Part shown: one piece after another, positions 29,101-41,100 of the stretch
Layout: every line of letters starts with the position of its first letter
Position numbering within the stretch: the first letter of the stretch is position 1
Assembly (NCBI GenBank): GCA_032622095.1
Contig: CP136069.1
Coordinates: 186,299,122 to 186,363,121 of the forward strand
Origin: Siphonodentalium dalli
Lineage: Eukaryota > Mollusca > Scaphopoda > Gadilida > Siphonodentaliidae
Direction: 5' to 3'
DNA length: 64,000 nucleotides
The notes under the pieces: model-generated
What the model saw: the letters and a program-made list of their open reading frames with translations, nothing else
Told to the model about the DNA's origin: nothing
Database searches by the model: none
Program-made: the position numbers and the translations under genes

Positions 29101-32100
29101 AACAAGTTTCTATTGACACCGCGGTGTATTTGCCGTTCGGCCGCAGTGTTAGCGTTTGTAACTGCGGTTGAACACCACCGTTTAACGGCAAGTACACTGC
29201 GGCTGAAGGCAAGTACATTGTGGCCGAACGGCAAGTACACCATGTCCGAAAGGCAACTACAACGTGGCCGAATGGCATGTACACCATGGTTAGATTACTG
29301 GTTTGTATCATCTTTTTTCAGTTTAATGAACGTACACCGCGGCAACTACACCATGGGCGAATGGCAAGTACACTGCGGCCCAACTGTACATGTAGTTAGC
29401 TCGTGGAGCTGCAGTGTTGTTGCATTTCGGCCACGGTGGCAACTCTAACCGCACTGATGTTAAGCGGACATTTGTTTTGTCCAGCAAGGTAGTTAAGTTA
29501 ACACAGTGTATGGCGCTCACGAAAAGCTGGACTGGGTGTACATGTAAGGTGGCCATGTGAAAAATTAATGCGGAGTACAGGAGTCGCAAAATATTAATAG
29601 TACTGTTGAAAAATCTTTCTACAGTACTATTAATAATATAGTTGAACGGCGGTATGGTATAACCGGTGTCATTAACGCCCTACAACATTTTTAAAGGGGA
29701 CGATTAATCAGAGCATAGCTGTAGTACATTACAGCATGTACATGTAAAAGCTTGTGATGGATTCAGTGATAATGTGTGTCCAAGAATTGGATCCGTATCT
29801 CCGAGATTATCCGTCATGTCATAAATACAATATCACAGCAATATCACAGCGTCACTGGCGTTTCAATTAAAAGAATAACAGACTCCGTAACTGGGCAATA
29901 TGTCATGGCGACATGGTTCTCAAGTCACTTTTCGATGAAAATTGAAGAATAGCTGTAGTATGTTACTAAAAGCTTGCGATGGATTCAGTGATAATGTGTG
30001 TCCCAGAATTGGATCGTATCTCTGAGATTATCCTTCATTTCATAAATATTTCACAACAATATCACAGCGCGCGTCACTGGCGTTTCAATCAAAAGAATAG
30101 CTGACTCCATAACTGGGCAATATGTCATGGCGACATGGTTCTCAAATCACGCTTCGATAAATATTGAAGAATGTGATCCATCTTCCTTTGTACAGCCAGG
30201 TACTCGTACGTTGCAGCCTTGAACATTCAACAAACTTGTGACGGACTCATGAGTCATGACTGATCTGTGATGTCATCCGAGATTATCCGTCATTTCATAA
30301 ATACAATATCACAACAATATCACAGCGTCACTGGCGTTTCAATTAAAAGAATAACAGACTCCGTAACTGGGCAATATGGTACGGCGACATGGTTCTCAAA
30401 TCACTTTTCGATGAAAATTGAAGAATAGCTGTAGTATGTTACTAAATGCTTGCGATGGATTCAGTGATAATGTGTGTCCCAGAATTGGATCGTATCTCCG
30501 AGATTATCCTTCATTTCATAAATATTTCACAACAATATCACAGCGCGCGTCACCGGCGTTTCAATCAAAAGAATAGCTGACTCCATAACTGGGCAATATG
30601 TCATGGCGACATGGTTCTCAAATCACGCTTCGATAAATATTGAAGAATGTGATCCATCTTCCTTTGTACAGCCAGGTACTCGTACGTTGCAGCCTTGAAC
30701 ATTCAACAAACTTGTGACGGACTCATGAGTCGTGACTGATCTGTGACGTCATAATTCCGACTAATTTCTACATAATTGTATGTCTCGTAATCCTAGTCAC
30801 CAGTGGTTGACTCTTATCAGACTTGTTAGGTAATTGGACGGTTTATAATTTTGTGAAACTTAAGTATCTGTCTTTTGAAATCCACAGCATTGTCGTGCAT
30901 GTCATTGTCAAACTTGTGTAATCAGTCCCATTGTCATTGGCACTGAAATTGTCTGCATTCATTGACTTCGCCTGTTTTCGGAGGTTATAACCTCTTGTCA
31001 TATACCAACATAATCCAGACAGTGCTAACAATATTCCAGGTTATTAAGAAGCAAGTTAGGTCCAATTATTTGCTAAAACAATCTAAACAAGAGAAGTTTG
31101 TAAACACGAAAACACATCGCACATGGTTGGTTCATTCACCGGAAGAATATTTCGATTTTCATACTATAAACCTCGTACAATTTTTAAAGTGCAGGGGTAA
31201 AATAATTATGCCGCTTGAAAAACGTTATATAGTTTCTGGAACACTTAAATGCGATAAGGTATGAGTTATAAAACGTAGCTTATGTTAAGTAGCTATATAT
31301 ATCTACTTATACTTATTTTTGTTTTCATTGTCATTTTGACTAAATTTTTCATTTTGGTTCAGTATGGGACCACGCACATATTTTGGTACCGTTTGGTTTC
31401 AATATGGCTATTGAATAGCAATATTGAAACCAAACGGTACCAAAATATGTGCTTGGTCCGATCCTGAACCAAAATTATTTTGTTTTATACAATATGGGAC
31501 CACTAGAAATCAAAATATTTTGCAGTGTAGCTGCATGAAGATAACCGTCGCATATCACGAGAGGAAAATCCCCGTACACTACTCAGAACAGTTAACTGTT
31601 ATGTGTATTATATTTTATATACCAACTTTGTTACGACCCAGACCATAATGCAACACATGATTAAACCCAACACGTTTCTAACGCTACAACATGACCAACC
31701 TCCTCTGTTAAAATAACGCGCAAGAATACGAGTGATGCAAAAATATGAAAATAATGACGTAACACTCAGAGTAGGTTAACATCAAGGGAGTTGAATAACA
31801 CGTTCGGTTATCTGAAAGTGGCATAGGATTTATAGGGAGAGCTTTGCGATGAATAGGAACAAGCCATATTTCCGAGTAAATCCTGAAAAGTTACCCATAA
31901 TTCTGCTGTGGATAAGGAGTCGATTAGTTAGGGCATTACTGTATTTTGATGTAAAAAGCTGATGAAAATATTTTTTAAATATTTCAAATTGCTGAAAAGA
32001 ATTCAGTGTAACACCTTTTCAGTTTCAGTTTACCTTATCGTTCTGATGGAAAGTATCTTATACTGACGCAGAATTATGTTTTCAGATCTTTATAGAGATT

Positions 32101-35100
32101 TAGTCGCGGATGAACTCGAAATTGATATGTTGGTGGAGACATGGCACTGTGGTGATAAGCAAAAGATACGCCCAGACTGCACCAAACCCTATACGGTAAG
32201 TATTAACATGGTTGGTTCTGTTTATCGTTGTTTCAGCCGCTATTTCAATATAACGGGTGGAGGAATGACCACACAGAGGATTAATTAAACCGGGAAATCA
32301 CACCATCGTGTGTATATACCACCGACGCCCGGATAGCAAGTGCAAAACGTGCAAACAGATACACGAATCTGGTTACACTCATTTTGCGTGGATCACAAAT
32401 CACAAATGGCCACCGTGGATATTTGCTGCGCTTAATTTATTTTGTAATTTCTGGAACCATCATCTCTGCCTATTAAATTGACTAAAAGGAGATTGTATTT
32501 CAGTTAAGAATTGGTTGATTATCTTAGAAACTTTGCTTCTATAGCACGTGCATGATAATTATCTTTCTATATGGAGACGTGTAATCATTAAGTTTTTTAG
32601 ACACCATTGTCTCGAACGTTAGTAATACTGAATCACCAACAGATAGTCTACAGGCTTGACCAATCAGGATGACTGAACGTTGAGACAACGAGCGTCAGCT
32701 TTGATGAGATTTCACGTCTTCAAATAATCCAGGCATTCTATCTCTACCAGACTTACATATAAGTTATATTAAACTCATTGATCTCTGTGACTGCCTGCTA
32801 GTATACATGTTTACTTGATTGAATAAATATAATCATGTCTGGGAGTGTTATACCAGCTTCATCAGCGATGGACGGCCTGTGGCTGCGTAATGCACTGAAC
32901 ACTCTGCCGACTGGACAATTGGGGCGGGGCCTAGTATACATATGACAGCCTGGCTATTAGTTAAAGATGGTATATTTCTTCCTATAATTATTTATATATT
33001 CAGGGATGTCAAATAATAATGTTGACTCGGAGGAACCAGTTGACATGGGCTTCTGCGACTAGGACAACATTTTCTCGAATTATTTCCCATGAACTGGGAC
33101 ACAATTAATAAATCTAAGTGGATCGTCATCTTCATGTGGGATATATGTGTGGTGCACTTGTTTTGTTGCAGGGCGCATGTTTTTTATAAAATATTCAGAC
33201 CTACCAACGCAGTGGAGTTTTGTTTCATAGTGTTCCGAAAATAATCCTTGAGTGGATTGATTTCCGAGAACATTGATATCAGTTCCTGTATTAGGGTGTT
33301 GTTTCGTGAGCTGTATCTTGATCTTCGGTTCTATTTCACATTCAGATCATTAAGTATATACCAATTTAACCCTCTTTAATACTAAGTGCTTTCTCCCGAT
33401 CAGTTATAATAGTATAAATATAGAATGGTATATTCTTCCCCTGTAGGGACGTTCAGGATTTATGATAAACGAAATGATAATGATAATGAGTTAGCAGAAG
33501 GATTCCTATTCATTGGTGACAAATGTTCTCATGGTGAGAAATGTTCAGATAATATGTTCAATTTGTTTAACTTATTATCTGAACATTTCCAAAGGGAACT
33601 TCTCGTCGATGAGTATTTAGTTAATACAGAGTTAACGGGGTGTTGGTTGATAACAAATATTCTTACTGAACATTCAGAGCTTATCATACATGTAATGCAG
33701 TGTTGTTTTATGAGCGATATGTTTTGGAACCTTCATATTACTGCCTTGCGTTACAGGGTGTTGTTTCATGATTCTGAAATTTGTAAGGGGCTCTTAGGGT
33801 TTATCCTGTCTTTCAGGTCACTGTGTGAAGAGTTTGATATTATGAAGATGATCATTGGTTAAATATAAACTGAGAACAATGGCATATCACTACCTAAGCC
33901 TTGAAATAGTGTGTCTGATATTAATTTTGTAGAATGAGGTCTCCAGAGGGTGAATTTAGTATATATTTTAGTAACTTTTTTCTACTGTTCAGTTTCTATA
34001 TCCCATTATTTTCAGAAGATAAAATGCATATATAGTAGATGTGACTAATGTGTAAACATCACCAGCTTCAACTGGGGAACTTCAATCTGATGCTAGGTCT
34101 CACGATGCCTAAGCAGAATGAGATTCACAGAGAGTGAATTCAGAGTGGCTGATATGAAGTTACCCAGGGCTGATATGTCTCGGTCGATATTTAACTAACC
34201 ACGAAATTGCCTTGTTATTAACTAGATCAACTCTGTGGTAATACAATTATCCATTCCAACGTAAGTTCATCGCTGTAAACATAAGATTTAATGGACAGCA
34301 TGCTGGTAGAATGTTAACGAAATTTCCATCCAAAATAATACATTGACGAGTTGTAACTTTGTGTATGCACATGAACGTCATGTTTCCAAGTAGTTATTCA
34401 CGATTTCCGTTGAAATTACGGAGTAAACACCGGTTAGAAATGGTATGAATTCAATTTCCGTTAGAGATGATATAGGCATGAATTTGCATGTTTGTTGCAA
34501 TTTAGCAAAGCGAGCTCAACGATTTTGGTATTTAAGAAGCTCATAAAATGTTATTTGTGTGGTGGATTCTGTCAACAAATGGTAGATAAACGTGTTATGT
34601 ACAACATGTGCAAAAAGTGTTGTTATATCGGACTATCAACTGTGACTGCGTCCCCCGAATGGCTTTTACATTGGACATAAACATTACGCTCGCATTGTGA
34701 CGTCACAATTGATATCAGTAGAACCAAATCCATACAAATTTTCGCGAATCAATTCAAACTTAATTAAAGATGGCACAAGGCAAAGTAGTTCATAACTATG
34801 ATACTTTCAAGCCGGAAAGATTGATTTTTATCACGGAGGCAACAGTTTAAATTTTGAGACATTTGAATTGATTATTGGGTGTAAAATTAATAACGATTTG
34901 AACATCAAATATTTGGAGAATTGATACTTTATTGTATGTTGAGGACATTACGGCGATATTTTTACCTGATTGTATGTCATTTACTGTAGGTTGAAGACAT
35001 TATGGCGATATCTCTACCTAATGGAGTGTCGTTTTTTGTAGGCAGTGGTATTACGGCGATATCTCTACACAATGGATTGTCGTTTATTATAGGTTGAGGA

Positions 35101-38100
35101 TATTACGGCGATATCTCTACACAATGGATTGTCGTTTATTATAGGTTGAGGATATTACGGCGATATCTCTACACAATGGATTGTCGTTTATTATAGGTTG
35201 AGGATATTACGGCGATATCTCTACACAATGGATTGTCGTTTACTATAGGTTGAGGATACTACCGTTTTTTCTACGACGATATCTCTTCACAATGGATTGT
35301 CGTTTATTGCAGGTTGAGGATATTACGGCGATATCTCTACCTGATGGTGTGTCGTTTCTTAATTCAAAAGATCACTCCAAATGGGCGATATCTAAGGACG
35401 GAAATAAGCCGTGGATCTGCATTGGGGACATTAACAGAGAGGTTAGTTACTGTGGTGATAATAGTTTGTTTTAGGTGTTTATCGTAGTCATACCGATACG
35501 TATAGGCCAAGCTCCCCAGTGTTTTATCACTAAATTTAAAAGTGAGTAAAAAAACAGAGAGATCAAATGGGAGCTGTCATCGCTATATTAAATAGCCTTT
35601 GTCCACACATATTGTGCAATCGCCGTGGGTCTGTATGAATGTCGTTATATCTATTTAGAAACGAGGATGTTGTAAAATCCTGTATGGCCACCCATTAGCC
35701 ATGCACAAAAGTGCTTAGAATAGATAATATATTGGCACTTGTCAATCATTCCAACATTAATAAAATAGTGACATTCTTCAAATACAAATTTTCTCACAGA
35801 TAAGAAGCAATCTCATGTTGGATCATCTCTGGAAGGCGCTACACATTATATCTCCCATAACTTCTCACCATGTAAATAAGTTTGTACCGTCATCTTGATC
35901 ACATGTGTGTTAAAATATTGTATTAGGAGAGGGGCTTCATAAGTTGCAAAAACTTGTGCCCCAATCCCTTTTGTATATTTTGCAAATAAAATATGTTTCA
36001 AGTCAAGTCACAATGTCTTGGCTTGGTTTATGATCATGTCGACTAATATCTGTACCATGTGGTGCATTAAATATACTTGATGGCAGATTATCTGCAGATA
36101 ATGGCTGGCCATATACGGATAGAACTCCGAGATATATCATTTTACCACCATCCCATAAATAATTAGTTTAAACTCCGCCGTAATAGAAACTATTTAGCTC
36201 TTAAATTTAAGTTTGGAATCTAGCTTCTCGTAGATATTTACTTTAATCAATATATGCTGTGGTCATGTATACACGAGCTTTTAACCTATTTGGGCATATG
36301 TAGTTAATGATGCAAATATTCAAGAAGCCCCACACCCTTGTCAATTGAAGGGTCATGCATCCCTGTTATGAACCATTTGCAGGATTTCCATACTTTCACA
36401 TTCCCAATGCAATACTGGTACATTAAACTTCACCGAAAAGTCATCTATTGCCCTGGTAACGATAAGAGAAGCCTGCCACTCTCTCCCGTATACAAACTTG
36501 ATATCTGATCTTATCTGACAGTTTGATAAACATATAACCGAATGGGTTATTCATTTAAATTTAAATATGAGATGAATGCCCATGTGTTGTTATATGCAGT
36601 ATGTAATGTTAACAACTTATCTTATGATTTAGTAAGGAGATGGGATCTACAACCACATTTTCTAATATATGGATTTGTTTAACACTATCATATCCACTCC
36701 AAGTGCAGTCCCCTTCTTAAGACAATTTATTTGACCTTATTAAAAGAACGGCGATGGGTTCCGTAACCATATAATATATTATTTGGATTCGTTTAGCATC
36801 ACCCGCCCACTCAAAATACTTGAACCCCTTCTTGTGACAAATTAGTTGAGCTTTTGAATTAAAGTTGGGTACTGATATATATAATCCTGTGATCATTGTA
36901 GATAAATGTATCAGTTATATGTGTAACATTCGTTGCAATATGAAGTATGTGTAGTATGTTAACTCTATTCGTCTATGCAAATGAGGTGTATACCAATTAT
37001 GCTCATACTTGAAAGAAACATATCCGTGGTGTCATGCCGATGACCCATCCCTATATTATTTAATTACTTTTGAGGAAAATGAATACACTTCAACTATTAA
37101 AATATACCCTGTGACATTAATAGATCAATGGGTCGCATAAATTAGAATTTACATTTGCTCAACCAGGGGCAGAGATATGAGATTTAACAAACATCTCTTT
37201 GCCACCCCATCTCCAGGTTGTTCAATCAACCGGCAGTTAAAGACATATCGGTACCGGGGACTGGTTTTGGATATGACAGTATATGCATGAGACCGATCGG
37301 AGTTATACAAGTTATACGTACAATGTGTCAGTTATGAAATACTGTTTGGTCGGAAGACAGTGTGGATGTTGAAGAATTTAAATAAGTAATTTATTATGCT
37401 GATAATTTCAAGTAAAATAACCAGCGGTTCCATGCTTATAGCTCTTCCCCAAATGTTGTAACTAATTATGAGGAAAATTAATTCATTTCAACTATTAGAA
37501 TATACCCTTTGAAATTACTGGATCAATCGAGCTCATATATTTGGTTAAAATATGGGCAGATATAGGAGATTTAACACTCTCCATCCACCCTATCTATGAT
37601 GTTGAATTCAAGTTTTGTACTGGTATATAGATGTTCCTAGGTTACATGTAATAATGTTGATAGATTATCCGCGACCACCACGACCCGTTACCCGCCATAT
37701 CAAACCCAGTCGTAAGTCGGGAGTTTTTTTTACCCTGTGCCAATGCATTCTCTTATATATGCGAGTCGACCATAGGTCGCCTCGCATATATAAGAGAATG
37801 CATTGGCCTAACAAATTTTTACAATTTTAATAATTTTTTCTTGTATTCTTTAACAATTTTATAATTTCACCCATACAGAGCCCCAGACAAACATGAGCAG
37901 ACGACACTCTTCTATATGTTTCTATATATGTGTGGGGCTCCCTGCAGGGTAATGGATGTTTTTTATTTGATGTCCTAAAAATTGTAAGAAACATTTATTT
38001 AACAAAAGTGATAAAAAATTGTTAGGCCAATGCATTCTTTTATATATGCGAGGCGACATATGGTCGACTCGCATATATAAGAGAATGCATTGGCACAGAG

Positions 38101-41100
38101 AAAAAAAATCCCGACTTACGACTGGATTTGATATGGCGGGTCACATATACGCTACGGTCAGATTTGAACGGTAATGTGTGCACGTTTAAAATATTCGTTC
38201 TCCAGACGATATTCTGATGAAGTTCACATCGAAATATTAACCAAATGTTGAGACAGTTAACGCGTTTCGTTCCGCTTTCGTTCCAATAAGTAACCGCATT
38301 TATCGCCATATGCGGGAAAAGGGTACCGACTCTCACACAGAGATGTTCACAAAAGGAAGCGCTAGGATCACCACCCATGTCATATAGTGATACAACATAG
38401 ACTACTTTATCACCACCAAACTGCAATTAGACTGGACTATAATTTAAGAAATGAATGTATTGGGTGTGTGTTATTGGCTGATACCGTGAAGCGGTTTACA
38501 CTAAATGTGCCCCAAAGACCACAGCGCCATAGCCTCCAATAACACACTCACCCACTACATTCGTTTCTTATATTTATATAGTTGTTTGATGATTTATTCT
38601 CATAACAAGAGCTGAGTGTATTCTTATTTATTTTCACAAAATGGCCGATAATTTGAGACTAGCACACGCAACTCGGCTGAACTTTGGTGTTACTCTCGAG
38701 ATCTCTCTGAATTATTGGTGTGTAAACCGAGTGGCCCAATTATATATGCCAATAAGGCCATATAAACTTATCATAAACTAAATAACGTTCGTTATAATAT
38801 GGTTATGTGCGGCAAATGGTACCCGAATCTCACAGACATGCGCACAAACGGCGGGAAGGATCACCCTTCTGTCCCATTCGCATACAAACTAGAATACACT
38901 ATCATGATCTAACTGCCAATAGACTGCCTGTTTGCGTATAAGGCCACATAAACTTAACAACTATTCGTTGTAATAAGTAACCGCATTTATTGCTATATGC
39001 TGGAAATTGGTACCGGACTCTAACACAGAGATGCCAACAAACGGAAGCACTAGGATAACACTACCTGTCTAAATTTAACCACGTTCGTGCTAATATCGCA
39101 ATATTGCGCCAAATGGTACCCGAATTTCACTCAAATATGCGCACATTCGGAAGCGCTATGATCACCCCTCATGTCCTATTCTGATACAAAATGGAATACT
39201 ATATTTCGCTCTAACTGCAATTAGACTACTTTTAAGGCCACAACAATAGAAATAATTGTTCATTGTAATAAGTAACCACATTTATCGCTATATGCGTGGA
39301 ATTGTATCCGACTTACACAGATAGATGCGCACAAACGAAAGCACCAGTGTCACCCTCATGTCCTATATTGATACAACATGGACTACGATATCACGATCTA
39401 ACTGCAATTATACTGAAGTATTGCTTGTAGGAAATCTTGGGGAAAGTGTACCAGAATCTCACACAGAGATGCGCACAATCGGCAACGCTAGGATCATCCC
39501 TCCTGTCTTATGCTGATACAAAATAAACCACTCTATCATGATCTGACTGCCATTATAATGATATAATCTTAACAAGTGTTCGTTGTATTAAGTAACCACA
39601 TGCACCGCTTTATGCGGCCAAATGTATATACCCGAATCTCACACAGAGATGCACATATATAGCGATATTAACACGACAGTGGTTCAATTAAGATGGCCAT
39701 ACAGACTATATTTCAGTTTAATGGCATCGTGATGGAATAGCCTATGTTGTATCAATTTAGGACAGAAGGGAGATCATATATGTCGCTTCCGTTTATGCGC
39801 ATCTTTGTGTGAGAATCGGGTACCGTTTGGCGCATATAGCGATATTATCACGACAGTGGTTAAGTTGGCAGTCTAATTTCAGTTATTACGTGATAGAGTA
39901 TTCTATTTTGTATCAGAATTGGACTTGAGGGGTGATCCTAGCGCTCCGACTGTGTGCATCTCTGGGTGAAATTCGGGTACCATTTGATTGAATATTGCGA
40001 TATTAGCACGAAAGTGGCCAACTTTAGATGGCCTTATATGCAATATAGTTCAGTCTAATTGTAGTTAGATCGTGACAGCATAAGTTATGTTGTATCACCA
40101 TGGGACAGGAGGCGTGATCCTAGCGCTACCGAGTGTGCGCATTGTTGAGTGGAATTCGAGTACCATTTGACCGAATATAGCGATATTGACACGAGCGTGG
40201 TTAAAGTGAGATGGCCATATAGGCAATAGTTCATTCTAATTAAAGTTAGATCGTGATAGATAGAGTAGTCTATGTTGTATCAGTATAGAACATGATGTGA
40301 GCTCCTAGTGCTTCCGTTTGTGCGCATCTGTGTATGAGGGTCACTTACTATTACAAATAGTACTTATTACAAATTACAACGAACAGTTGTTAAGTTTATA
40401 TGGCCTTATCAGCAAAAAAAAGCAGTCTATTTGCTATTCGACCACGACCACGATTGTGCGCATATATGTGTGTGAGACGCGGGTACTATTTGGCCGAATA
40501 AAGCGATATTAGCACGAAATTTGTTAAATGTAGATGTCCTTATAAGCAATAACCCAGTCTAATTGCAGTTAGATCGTGATAGAGTAATCTATGTTGTATA
40601 CATATTGAACAGGAGGGGTGATCATAGCGCTTCCGTGTGTGCCCATCTCTGCATGTGTGATAATTGCGTCCCCTTTTGGTGCATATAGCGATATTGTCAC
40701 GACAGTGGCCTTAAAAGCATTTAGACAGTCTAATTGCAGTGAGATCATGATAGAGTATTCTATTTTGTATCAGAATAGAATAGGAGGGGTGATCCTAGCG
40801 CTTCCGATTGTGCGCATATCTGAGTGAACTTCGTGTTCCATTTGGCTGAATATAGCGATATCAGAACGGAAGTGGTTAACGTTAGATGGCCTTAAAGGCA
40901 TTAATTCAGTCTAATTGCAGCCATATCATCATAGAGAATTTTATGTTGCATCAATATAGGACAGGAGAGTTGACCCAAGCGCTTCCATGTGTGCGCATCT
41001 CTGTGAGAGTCGGGTATCTTTTCCCGGATATAGCGATAAATGCGGTTACATATCACAGGTATATATTACAGGTGACATCCCCCCATCCACCTAAAACGCA

